A stretch of DNA of 5,192 nucleotides from Pseudomonadota bacterium (GTDB taxonomy: Bacteria > Pseudomonadota > Gammaproteobacteria > Burkholderiales > Burkholderiaceae_D): positions 1 through 5,192 of the forward strand of contig JAFECY010000046.1 of the NCBI GenBank assembly GCA_018241865.1. Reading direction: 5' to 3'. Positions 1 through 5,192 of the stretch are shown one piece after another (within the stretch, counting starts at the first letter, position 1; the number at the start of each line of letters is the position of its first letter). The notes beneath the pieces are model-generated. The model was not told the DNA's origin and did no database searches. It worked only from the letters and a program-made list of their open reading frames with translations. A program made the translations under genes and the position numbers.

Positions 1-1506
1 GCTGGTGCAATCGCCGCTCGCTGCGTCAACGTTGGTGAAATCGTTGTCGTACACGCCGCGCGAGGCGGCATCGCCGACCGCAGGCAGCGAACCCAGCAAG
101 CGGAAATTGCCGACTTCGCTATAAGTGAAGGCATTGGTGCCGGTGGCCGTGCCATTGATCGCAGCCGGGAACACGCCGGTGAGCGTGCCGTTCTGCATCG
201 CGCCGACGTGCGCCTGCAGCGCCGTGTTATCGATCTGCGGCGTGCCGTTGTAGCCGCTCAGGCCGGTGGCGGCGGTCAAGGTGAAACTATCCGATCCGGC
301 CCGCAGCTTCGGCGTGCCGGACGTGCCGGTATTGGTCATGTTGGATGTCACGCTGGTAAAGCCGGTCGGGCGTATGGTGAAGTTGTCGGTCGAACAGCCG
401 ATCGCCGTGGCCGCTCCCGTGGCAGGGTAGCTCACCCGCACCCGCACTTCGCGCCAAGCATTGTTTTCGGTGAAGGAAACCGTCTTGCGACCATTGTCGG
501 CAGCGACGAAGATGGGATTGACCGCCAGAGTCTGAATCGTCGTCCAGTTCGCGTTGCAATTGTTGGCGTCCACTGCACCGGCATTGTTGGAGGCGTTCAG
601 CAATTCCACTTTGACCGCGCCGGTGAAGCCGGTCAGCACCGCCGTCTTGGCGGTGTTGAGCGCCACAATATCGAGAGAAAATACTGTGCCGGCCAGCTTG
701 GTGTAAATACTGCCGGTGATCGCACTGGCAGGCGCAGTCGAACTCTCGAAAGTATTGAAGCGGCCCGGGATCGACACCGTGACGGCCGGCTTCAGGGCAA
801 CTAGCTGGCCGATATTGTCGGCGGCAACAGTTGCCGTGCCCGTTCTGCTGCCGGTGGCACCGGCTGCGGCTTGGGTGGCATCGCTGATTTCGATCGCCAC
901 ACCGTTCGGGCCGGCGCCGGTCTGATTGGCATAGCGGCCGTTCATGCAAGGCAAGGGGGAGCAAGGGGCTGTGATGCTGGTGCCGCCATTGGTGGTGGAG
1001 AAGAAACCAACCAGAGTCGTCCCCGTGACGGTCGTCGTGATCGACGGCGCGGTGACGGAAGTGGACGACGCATTCGCCTGCCCGCCCGAAGCATTGATTG
1101 GCGTAGAGGTATCCACCCCGCGATACACGATCATATCGCCGGCTGCACGATTGCTGGTGAAACTCCACGTGTAGGGTGTGGTTTCCGACGCGGTCACGAC
1201 ACGGTAATACACGATCTGCATCAGCGACGTGCCGTTATCGACGCGATCCGCCGCCACATTCCATCCTGCCGGTGGCGTCAGAGATGTAATGCCGGTGCCA
1301 CCGCGCACGGCAAGCTGCACCAGCATCAGATCGCCGATCGTGGCGCCAGCAGGCGGGCTAAAACTGAGCGAGCTGACTGCGCTACTGTTGAAAGCCTGCA
1401 CCGAGGTGCCGACAAAGGTAATCGCCGCATGCGCCGACAAGCCGGCCATCAAAACCATCGCCGCCAACAATCGGCACAACAAATTGAGCGGGTTGACAGG
1501 CTTCAT
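1..1506 (-). CDS. mshQ: MshQ-like secreted protein (DUF6701-type), N-terminal 502 residues, 3' end outside window
   Basis: One reading frame stays open from an ATG at 1506 to the left edge, giving 502 residues without a stop. GGAG lies 5 nt before the ATG, and the ATG overlaps the mshP stop as ATGA, so translation is probably coupled. Residues 1-27 form a Sec signal peptide (hydrophobic LLAAMVLMAGL, then AHA before Ala28). Residues about 28-180 form a beta-rich domain with GDLMLVQLAVRGG, PPAGW, YTWSF and IVYRGVD, a pattern I associate with secreted or surface beta-sandwich domains. From about residue 245 the sequence (IPGRFNTFESST, then GSIYTKLAGTVFSLDIVAL, and DNFTIRPTGF at 375-384) matches what I recall of MshQ/DUF6701 proteins. 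Cysteines sit at 182, 187, 317, 371 and 500. MshQ is the last gene of known msh pilin operons; its role is poorly defined, and an exported adhesin or tip-associated role is inference. Family and position are fairly sure; the N-terminal domain assignment is tentative. Confidence 0.85.
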   Translation of the reverse strand, partial: MKPVNPLNLLCRLLAAMVLMAGLSAHAAITFVGTSVQAFNSSAVSSLSFSPPAGATIGDLMLVQLAVRGGTGITSLTPPAGWNVAADRVDNGTSLMQIVYYRVVTASETTPYTWSFTSNRAAGDMIVYRGVDTSTPINASGGQANASSTSVTAPSITTTVTGTTLVGFFSTTNGGTSITAPCSPLPCMNGRYANQTGAGPNGVAIEISDATQAAAGATGSRTGTATVAADNIGQLVALKPAVTVSIPGRFNTFESSTAPASAITGSIYTKLAGTVFSLDIVALNTAKTAVLTGFTGAVKVELLNASNNAGAVDANNCNANWTTIQTLAVNPIFVAADNGRKTVSFTENNAWREVRVRVSYPATGAATAIGCSTDNFTIRPTGFTSVTSNMTNTGTSGTPKLRAGSDSFTLTAATGLSGYNGTPQIDNTALQAHVGAMQNGTLTGVFPAAINGTATGTNAFTYSEVGNFRLLGSLPAVGDAASRGVYDNDFTNVDAASGDCTS

Positions 1507-1931
1507 GGCTTCTCCACCAATCCTTGCAGTTTCCGCTCGACGTAATGGGTGGTGCCGGACGTGCCGCTCGTGGCTGTCGATGTGATCTGGAACAGCGTCA
1601 CATTATTCGCCACAGTTCCTTCGGTTGCGAGCACCGGAGTACACGTCACCGTAATAGCAAAACCCGACAAACCGCCGCCGAGCGCGGGTAGCGTCGTCGA
1701 ACCCGCACATGCGCCGTTCTTCAAAGCTTGATACATACCCCACTCCATGCCGGCGCGCGCCGCTTGGTAAGCTTTGCTGCCATTCAAATCCTGCGCTGAA
1801 CTGGCCTGCTGCACCGTCGAAAAATGCACCATGAACGCGCCGAGCGAAGCCAGCACCACCAGCAAAAAAATGGCAGAGGCCAGCGCGAAACCACGCGCAG
1901 ATCGGCATCGGTCAGGGCGTATTGTTGACAT
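1503..1931 (-). CDS. mshP: MSHA biogenesis protein MshP, minor prepilin (PilX/GspK-like)
   Basis: The product has 142 residues. The start at 1931 is preferred over the upstream in-frame ATG at 1961 because AGGA sits 5 nt before it and it leaves a short 13-residue basic leader. The leader ends RSARG, cleavage is expected at Gly14-Phe15, and the hydrophobic helix is FALASAIFLLVVLASLGAF. Position +5 of the mature protein is Ser19, not the usual Glu, as in PilX- and GspK-type minor pilins. AYQAARAGMEWGMYQAL (55-70) is a hallmark of MshP/PilX-like proteins. Two cysteines (75 and 97) could form a disulfide. The gene overlaps the end of mshO by 20 nt and the start of mshQ by 4 nt, so coupled translation is likely. 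By analogy with GspK it may sit at or near the pilus tip; that role is inference. Confidence 0.88.
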   Translation of the reverse strand: MSTIRPDRCRSARGFALASAIFLLVVLASLGAFMVHFSTVQQASSAQDLNGSKAYQAARAGMEWGMYQALKNGACAGSTTLPALGGGLSGFAITVTCTPVLATEGTVANNVTLFQITSTATSGTSGTTHYVERKLQGLVEKP

Positions 1932-2784
1932 GGACTTCCTGATACAAGCTGACAGGTTCATTGCTTTCTTGGATCGATATCTGCACCGAGGCCAAACCGC
2001 TGCGTGCAGTCACGCCGGAGGCATAGCTGAAATTGCAGGCACTGACCTTGGTCGCCAGAATAGGCGTGCCGGCAGGCGGCGCGGGACAGGATGCCGGCAT
2101 CGCCGCGCTCGGGACGTAATTTGAATAACGGTACAGCGTACCGGTGCCGGTGCCCGCGGCATCGACGCCTACGCCGCTGCAGACATAGGAGGCAACCCGG
2201 TCGGCGTTCGGAATGACGTGAAAATGGTTGCCGGGTGACGCGAAGGGAAATTTTTTGTTTGCCGTCAGCGTAATCGTGCTGGCGGTCGCCGCTTGCACCA
2301 GCGCGGTGTTGTCGCTGGCGGAACCGTCGTTGAGGTAGGCATCCGCACCGGGAATGCCGAGGTTGTACACCACCACCCGGTCGTTCGCTGCCGGGATTGC
2401 GCTCATCCCACCGAGATAATCGAAACTGGTCGAGCCGTTGATGAAATCGAGCTTGTTGCCAGCGCAAGCGCCGGTACAATCCTGCTCGGCGCGGTAACGG
2501 CCGTTGGCGCTGGTCGGCAGGAACTCGATGCAATTGCCGCCGGCCACGCGCACGCTGTTCGGCAAGGCCAGGTGCAGATCGCGCGCGATGCGACGCACGG
2601 CGGTGTCGGCCACATCGGTCAACCCAGCCCGCCGCGCCGAATCGAAATAGCCCTCGACCGGCGCACGCATGAACACCGCCACCGCCGCCGCAATCGCGCC
2701 GGTGATGACGATCACCATCACCGCTTCGATCAAGGTGAAGCCACGGACGGCGCGCATGTCTTGGCGTGATTTTTCAGGGCGCAT
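1912..2784 (-). CDS. mshO: MSHA biogenesis protein MshO, minor prepilin (GspJ-like)
   Basis: The product has 290 residues with a class III prepilin leader. Cleavage is expected at Gly15-Phe16, Glu20 is the mature +5 residue, and the helix reads FTLIEAVMVIVITGAIAAAV. The following stretch, RAPVEGYFDSARRAGLTDVADTA and then RRIARDLHLALPNSVRV (64-80), is strongly conserved in MshO and resembles the region after the helix in GspJ/PilW-type minor pilins. The body is beta-rich with six cysteines (85, 103, 107, 202, 233, 250), unusually many for a minor pilin and suited to an oxidised periplasmic fold. The ATG at 2784 lies one base after the mshD stop (TGATATG), so termination-reinitiation is likely; no strong ribosome binding site is seen. 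An in-frame ATG at residue 10 would give a 5-residue leader and is possible. The membership is confident; the tip-complex role is inference. Confidence 0.92.
   Translation of the reverse strand: MRPEKSRQDMRAVRGFTLIEAVMVIVITGAIAAAVAVFMRAPVEGYFDSARRAGLTDVADTAVRRIARDLHLALPNSVRVAGGNCIEFLPTSANGRYRAEQDCTGACAGNKLDFINGSTSFDYLGGMSAIPAANDRVVVYNLGIPGADAYLNDGSASDNTALVQAATASTITLTANKKFPFASPGNHFHVIPNADRVASYVCSGVGVDAAGTGTGTLYRYSNYVPSAAMPASCPAPPAGTPILATKVSACNFSYASGVTARSGLASVQISIQESNEPVSLYQEVHVNNTP
1937..1940 (-). promoter_or_regulatory. Ribosome binding site of mshP
   Basis: AGGA sits 5 nt before the ATG at 1931, inside the end of mshO. It supports that start over the ATG at 1961 and allows independent as well as coupled initiation. 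Confidence 0.65.
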
Positions 2785-2785
2785 A

Positions 2786-3262
2786 TCAATAATTGCTTCG
2801 ATAACCTTCCAGCACCACGCTGGTATTGCCGGGGCCGGTGACTGTGACGGTAATCAATTTGGCGTCGCTGGCAGCAATGCCACTCAATGCCGCCGTGCCC
2901 GCTACCGTCACGCTGACACTGTAGGCGCTGAGCGCCGGAATCGGCGTGCCATCGACGGTCTGAATGCCGCTGGCTCCAGATGGAAAGCCGGCATAGTCGC
3001 TCACATCGTCGAACTGGGAACGGTTGGCCGGCGTCGCCGCACCGCTGAAACCGCCAGTTGGATTGGCGAAATCCTTCAGTTCGATTTCCTCCAACATCGA
3101 TTCGGCGATCGCATGCGCTTGCTTGCGCACCATCGGATCGGTGCTGCTGCCGGTCACGCTATTCATCACCGCCAAAATGCCGGCGATGCCGACGCTGACA
3201 ATCACAATGAACATGACCAGTTCGATCAGCGATATACCAGCCTCGGCGCGCTTAGTGTACAT
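2786..3262 (-). CDS. mshD: MSHA biogenesis protein MshD, minor prepilin (GspI-like)
   Basis: The product has 158 residues. The leader MYTKRAEAG is cleaved at Gly9-Ile10 (Ile in place of Phe at +1), with Glu14 at +5 and the helix ISLIELVMFIVIVSVGIAGI. TDPMVRKQAHAIAESMLEEI (41-60) is the MshD signature and matches the GspI/PilV pattern, where a QA-x-x-IAE-x-LLEE-like helix follows the transmembrane part. The C-terminal part is beta-rich (SVSVTVAG, LITVTVTG, VVLEGYRS). It contains no cysteine, unlike its neighbours. The ATG at 3262 lies inside the end of mshC (11-nt overlap), with AGAG 7 nt upstream, so coupled translation is likely. The tip-complex role is inferred from gene order and similarity to GspI. 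Confidence 0.92.
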   Translation of the reverse strand: MYTKRAEAGISLIELVMFIVIVSVGIAGILAVMNSVTGSSTDPMVRKQAHAIAESMLEEIELKDFANPTGGFSGAATPANRSQFDDVSDYAGFPSGASGIQTVDGTPIPALSAYSVSVTVAGTAALSGIAASDAKLITVTVTGPGNTSVVLEGYRSNY

Positions 3263-3764
3263 AGCCGGTCTCTTTCTCCACCGTCACGCCGTGCGCCGAA
3301 CCATCGCCAGAAATCGACATGCTCAGCGTGGCGAAACTCGAATTCGGTGCGACATCGCCCGGCATAAAAGGCTTGCCAAGCGGGCTGTAGCGGAACAAGG
3401 CAGCCGACGCGGTATAGCTGACACCGGATGGCGGCGCTTCGCAAAACCAAGTTTTGCTGCCGCCGCAGGCCGCCAGCGTCGCCGTGCTGCCGCTGTTGGC
3501 ACCGGAAGGTGCGGAAACCGGCGTCGCGCAAGCGGAATCGAGGCAGAGCGCGACACTGGCACCGTTCAAGCGAACATACACATCGCGCCTTTCCGCCACC
3601 GCGAATTTCTGGCCGTAACGCAGCATGGCGGTGGTCTGATCGACAAAGCCGCGCGTATCGAAAACGGAACGATCCAGCAGGCGCGGCAAGGCAACGGCCG
3701 CCAGCACACCGATGATGACCATCGTCATAATCAGCTCGATCAGGGTAAAGCCGGCTGTCTTCAT
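3252..3764 (-). CDS. mshC: MSHA biogenesis protein MshC, minor prepilin (GspH/FimT-like)
   Basis: The product has 170 residues. The start at 3764 is chosen because GGAG lies 5 nt upstream and it gives the compact leader MKTAG; an in-frame ATG at 3812 would add 16 residues without leader character. Cleavage is expected at Gly5-Phe6, Glu10 is at +5, and the helix is FTLIELIMTMVIIGVLAAVA followed by LPRLLD. The segment after the helix (TTAMLRYGQKFAVAERRDVYVRL) is typical of MshC and of the GspH/FimT family, in which an AxxxAxxxR-like helix leads into a beta-sheet domain. Cysteines at 74 and 79 (ALCLDSAC) and at 100 and 108 make two close pairs that may form disulfides. It follows the major pilins after a 113-nt gap holding a hairpin, and heads the overlapping minor pilin genes. 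Confidence 0.92.
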   Translation of the reverse strand: MKTAGFTLIELIMTMVIIGVLAAVALPRLLDRSVFDTRGFVDQTTAMLRYGQKFAVAERRDVYVRLNGASVALCLDSACATPVSAPSGANSGSTATLAACGGSKTWFCEAPPSGVSYTASAALFRYSPLGKPFMPGDVAPNSSFATLSMSISGDGSAHGVTVEKETGYVH

Positions 3765-3769
3765 GCCGA

Positions 3770-3773
3770 CTCC
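3770..3773 (-). promoter_or_regulatory. Ribosome binding site of mshC
   Basis: GGAG sits 5 nt before the ATG at 3764 and decides that start over the upstream in-frame ATG at 3812. Confidence 0.7.
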
Positions 3774-3829
3774 GACATGATGAAAGGTGCCGCTGTCATT
3801 GCATGCCGCCATTCTCGCCCGTCCATGTG

Positions 3830-3854
3830 AAAACGGACATCCGAGGATGTCCGT
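3830..3854 (-). terminator. Hairpin with T-run between second mshA and mshC
   Basis: ACGGACATCC (3833-3842) and GGATGTCCGT (3845-3854) form a perfect 10-bp inverted repeat separated by two bases; in RNA this would be about 9 bp with a four-base loop. Read on the minus strand, the stem is followed by TTTT then C, counting one T from the stem. On the plus strand no T-run follows, so it points only in the direction of the msh genes. It lies 24 nt after the pilin stop codon. The T-run is short, so partial termination or 3'-end protection of the pilin mRNA is more likely than complete termination. Confidence 0.7.
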
Positions 3855-3877
3855 CGCAGATACCGCACTGACTATAT

Positions 3878-4252
3878 TTAAGCAATGCCAGTCAAACTAA
3901 AAGTGCCCGTCGATCCCTTGGGATCAGTCACAGTGCAACTAGCAGTCGCGCCGGCAGCAATTGCCGCGGCGGTAATTGTGAACCCAGTAGGCAAGGCTGC
4001 GCCAACCAACAAAGCTGCTCCATCGGTACAATTTGCCACAGGCGATCCTTTGGCCGCGTTTGCACTACGGGAAGCGTAATTGACTTGATTAGCGCTATTC
4101 AGTGCGCCAACCACACCACTCAGGGCAGCCGCGCGCGCATCGCTGCTCAAATCCACAAATTTCGGCAAGGCCGTCGCCGCCAAAATACCCAGAATTACAA
4201 TCACCATCACCAGTTCGATCAGGGTGAAGCCTTGTTGTTTGGTATTGCTCAT
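3878..4252 (-). CDS. mshA: MshA-type major pilin (second copy)
   Basis: The product has 124 residues. The start at 4252 is preferred over the ATG at 4258 because the strong GAGGAG sequence is 6 nt from the former and touches the latter. The leader is MSNTKQQG; cleavage at Gly8-Phe9, Glu13 at +5, helix [20 protein letters not shown], then [20 protein letters not shown], the classical MshA N-terminal segment. Cys75 and Cys106 can form the C-terminal disulfide loop typical of type IV pilins; the loop is rich in Ala, Gly and Thr. At 124 residues it is short but within range for MshA-like pilins. A perfect hairpin with TTTT lies 24 nt after the stop. The strong ribosome binding site fits a highly expressed fibre subunit. 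Pilin identity is secure. That this copy, rather than its upstream neighbour, is the main subunit is inferred from its more classical sequence. Confidence 0.92.
   Translation of the reverse strand: MSNTKQQGFTLIELVMVIVILGILAATALPKFVDLSSDARAAALSGVVGALNSANQVNYASRSANAAKGSPVANCTDGAALLVGAALPTGFTITAAAIAAGATASCTVTDPKGSTGTFSLTGIA
4163..4231 (-). repeat. N-terminal helix coding segment shared with the first pilin gene
   Basis: This 69-nt stretch matches 4704-4772 in the neighbouring pilin gene without gaps. A 27-nt block at one end differs at one base, and a roughly 22-nt block at the other end (coding for GFTLIEL) also differs at one base; the middle has diverged at the DNA level though it still encodes similar hydrophobic residues. 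It reflects gene duplication plus strong selection, and could serve for recombination between the two genes. Confidence 0.6.
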
Positions 4253-4258
4253 TGCCAT

Positions 4259-4264
4259 CTCCTC
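4259..4264 (-). promoter_or_regulatory. Ribosome binding site of the second mshA
   Basis: GAGGAG is 6 nt before the ATG at 4252 and directly touches the ATG at 4258. The spacing favours the start at 4252. It is the strongest such site in the window, fitting a major subunit. Confidence 0.75.
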
Positions 4265-4283
4265 AAAAATGCATGAAACCCTT

Positions 4284-4302
4284 GCGCAGCCCCGTGCTAC
4301 GC
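4284..4302 (-). other. Weak hairpin between the two pilin genes
   Basis: On the minus strand GCGTAGC and GCTGCGC can pair over 7 bp (one G-U pair) around a five-base loop, shortly after the stop of the first pilin. No proper T-run follows directly, so it is not a standard terminator. It could act in mRNA processing or stability, or be chance. Confidence 0.3.
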
Positions 4303-4310
4303 AGCCATGT

Positions 4311-4790
4311 TTAACAGCCGGTCGTGACCGGTGTGGAAATCGTCGGTGCCGCGCCGGCCGCTGCCGAAGCCGTGTAGGTCACGCGGCAATTGGGCGACGT
4401 GCCGCCGTTGATGTCGATGATGACCGGATTGCCCGCAGTGATGGTGATGCCATCGGTCGCGGCGCTCACCTGCATGGCCGTCAGGATGCCGGCAGCCGTG
4501 GCAGCCGGGTACTGGTTGACCATGGTGACTGCGGTGCCGTCCATGTTGGTGGTGCCGGCGGCTGCGGTACAGGTCGATGGCGTGGTCAGGCCGGCCAGAT
4601 CGACGATACAGTTCGCATGTGCCAGTGCGGCAGCCGAGCGCATCGAGCCGTACAGCGCCTGCAGCTTGGCGGTGCGCGCCTGAGTTTGCAAGGCGATGTA
4701 ACGCGGCAAGGCCGTGGCCGCCAAAATACCGATGATGGTGATGGTGATGACCAGTTCGATCAAGGTGAAGCCAGCTTGTCTCTTCATCAT
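4311..4790 (-). CDS. MshA/MshB-type pilin (first copy)
   Basis: The product has 159 residues from the ATG at 4790; the adjacent ATG at 4787 is equally plausible and would give the leader MKRQAG. No strong ribosome binding site is visible, only GAAAG 5 nt from the first ATG and 8 nt from the second. Cleavage is expected at Gly7-Phe8, with Glu12 at +5 and helix [20 protein letters not shown] followed by [31 protein letters not shown] (51-61) and the later [17 protein letters not shown] are features I know from MshA/MshB-type pilins. Four cysteines (61, 74, 135, 159) include one as the very last residue. It shares a nearly identical N-terminal coding segment with the next gene but has a different, longer C-terminal domain. 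It is either the MshB-position pilin or a second major pilin; the sequence alone does not decide. Confidence 0.88.
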   Translation of the reverse strand: MMKRQAGFTLIELVITITIIGILAATALPRYIALQTQARTAKLQALYGSMRSAAALAHANCIVDLAGLTTPSTCTAAAGTTNMDGTAVTMVNQYPAATAAGILTAMQVSAATDGITITAGNPVIIDINGGTSPNCRVTYTASAAAGAAPTISTPVTTGC

Positions 4791-4851
4791 ATTTTCTTTC
4801 GTTTTCAAAGGCTTGGTGAGTGTCTTGAAGATGATACGTCAATTAGTAATG

Positions 4852-4880
4852 ATAATAGACATGGTTGCCGGGTTTAAACA
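4852..4880 (-). promoter_or_regulatory. Weak candidate sigma70-type promoter for the pilin genes
   Basis: On the minus strand TATTAT (4857-4852) matches five of six -10 bases. The hexamer 17 nt upstream, TGTTTA (4880-4875), is a poor -35. The surrounding 70 nt before the first pilin are clearly more AT-rich than the genes. Other -10-like hexamers (TATCAT) lie close by, so the exact site is uncertain. I found no convincing sigma54 -24/-12 pair in the spacer. Confidence 0.25.
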
Positions 4881-4910
4881 GGGAACAGAGGGGGAATTCA
4901 CAAGCTTTTA

Positions 4911-4944
4911 CCATTCACCCAACATTTTCGTCGCCATTCGCCCA
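4911..4944 (-). repeat. Direct repeat TGGGYGAATGG upstream of the pilin genes
   Basis: TGGGCGAATGG (4944-4934) and TGGGTGAATGG (4921-4911) are 11-nt direct repeats differing at one base, with starts 23 nt apart, close to two DNA turns. They lie upstream of the AT-rich candidate promoter region, a plausible place for an activator or repressor. No regulator family is recognised from the motif. Confidence 0.4.
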
Positions 4945-4964
4945 CGTTAGCGCACGTCATCCGG

Positions 4965-5192
4965 TCAAAACCATCGAAACGGCGTGACGACGACAATCTC
5001 CAGCCCCTCGACCCGCGCCGGCCTGCCGCCGACCGCCTCCGTTTTTCTTGCCGTGACGCGATAACGGATCGTTGCGGCATCGCCCGCCTCGCTGTGGAGA
5101 AACCGGTGCAAATGCGGCTTGTAAATCAGCTCGCGCCGCGCCGGATCGACATACCAGCCATCCGCTTTCGCCCCGCCCGCGCCAAGGATGCC
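4965..5192 (-). CDS. C-terminal part of an MSHA-locus accessory protein (possibly MshF-like), 5' end outside window
   Basis: A minus-strand frame is open from the right edge to a TGA at 4965-4967, giving the last 75 residues of a longer protein. The visible part contains KADGWYVDPARRELIYKPH near its start, alternating charged and hydrophobic residues (ATIRYRVTARK), and ends with VEGLEIVVVTPFRWF. The pattern suggests a soluble beta-rich domain with no membrane segment in view. In known msh loci the gene just before the pilins is mshF or mshB. The GWYVDP...LIY pattern fits what I recall of MshF-like proteins, but this is from memory and tentative. The frame has typical codon use for the region and the same strand and context as the pilin genes, supporting a real gene. 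A 174-nt gap separates it from the first pilin, so the pilin genes may have their own promoter. Confidence 0.65.
   Translation of the reverse strand, partial: GILGAGGAKADGWYVDPARRELIYKPHLHRFLHSEAGDAATIRYRVTARKTEAVGGRPARVEGLEIVVVTPFRWF

Noticed and set aside
287..1168. Long minus-strand frame of 293 residues rich in Arg, His and Gln
   Set aside because: It lies inside mshQ in another frame. The mshQ frame is longer, has a signal peptide, a ribosome binding site and family motifs; this frame has shadow-like composition.
208..1545. Plus-strand frames opposite mshQ
   Set aside because: They are Arg/Gly/His-rich shadows of GC-rich coding DNA without ribosome binding sites or domains, and are antisense to a well-supported gene.
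3765..3812. ATG at 3812 as the mshC start
   Set aside because: It adds 16 residues lacking leader character, while the ATG at 3764 has GGAG at 5 nt and gives a typical short leader.
4791..4808. TTG at 4808 as a start for the first pilin
   Set aside because: Two ATG codons at 4790 and 4787 lie closer to the prepilin cleavage site and give leaders of normal length.
4297..4842. Minus-strand frame encoding six consecutive histidines, like a tag or metal-binding protein
   Set aside because: It is the shifted reading of an ATCACC-type repeat that encodes the Val-Ile-Thr-Ile-Thr-Ile helix of the first pilin. The pilin frame has a clear prepilin motif; the His-rich frame does not resemble any protein.
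2293..4877. Several plus-strand frames opposite mshO, mshD, mshC and the pilins
   Set aside because: Their composition is that of antisense shadows, many sharing the same translated fragment of the reversed pilin helix (for example [12 protein letters not shown] stretches), which shows they come from the conserved prepilin motif.
4921..4945. Possible sigma54 promoter (TGGCGAC then TGTT)
   Set aside because: There is no GC dinucleotide at the required -12 spacing, so the -24/-12 pattern is not met.
1..5192. Mobile element, CRISPR array, tRNA or rRNA
   Set aside because: No terminal repeats with a transposase, no regularly spaced repeats and no RNA gene signatures were seen; the repeated segments are explained by prepilin homology.

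Overview
The window carries most of the structural (pilin) half of an MSHA-type type IV pilus locus, read entirely from the minus strand (right to left). The moderately GC-rich DNA, tightly overlapping genes and the style of the prepilin and MshQ proteins suggest a beta- or gammaproteobacterium, most likely a betaproteobacterium. The genus cannot be fixed from the sequence. This is a recognisable system rather than a new one. What deserves attention is the variant architecture and the expression signals.

Layout in transcription order: (1) 5192-4965, the C-terminal 75 residues of a gene cut by the window edge, probably the MshF-like or another accessory gene that precedes the pilin genes. (2) 4964-4791, a 174-nt spacer with an AT-rich stretch, weak promoter-like sequences and a 23-bp-spaced direct repeat. 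(3) 4790-4311, a first MshA/MshB-type pilin. (4) 4252-3878, a second, classical MshA-type pilin. (5) 3877-3765, a spacer with a perfect 10-bp hairpin followed by TTTT on the coding strand, placed between the major pilins and the minor ones. (6) 3764-3252 mshC, 3262-2786 mshD, 2784-1912 mshO and 1931-1503 mshP, four overlapping or nearly abutting minor prepilins. (7) 1506-1, the first 502 residues of an MshQ-like secreted protein that runs off the left edge.

How they fit together: the pilin-type proteins carry a class III leader (Gly then Phe or Ile) for cleavage by a PilD-type prepilin peptidase. The two MshA-like proteins would form the fibre. MshC, MshD, MshO and MshP resemble in order and type the GspH-GspI-GspJ-GspK set that forms a pseudopilus tip, and MshP lacks Glu5 as GspK does. 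MshQ has a conventional signal peptide and a beta-rich body, fitting an exported adhesin-like partner at the pilus tip or on the surface. The hairpin after the second mshA offers a simple way to make much major pilin and little minor pilin from one transcript. No RNA genes, mobile elements, CRISPR arrays or convincing plus-strand genes were seen.
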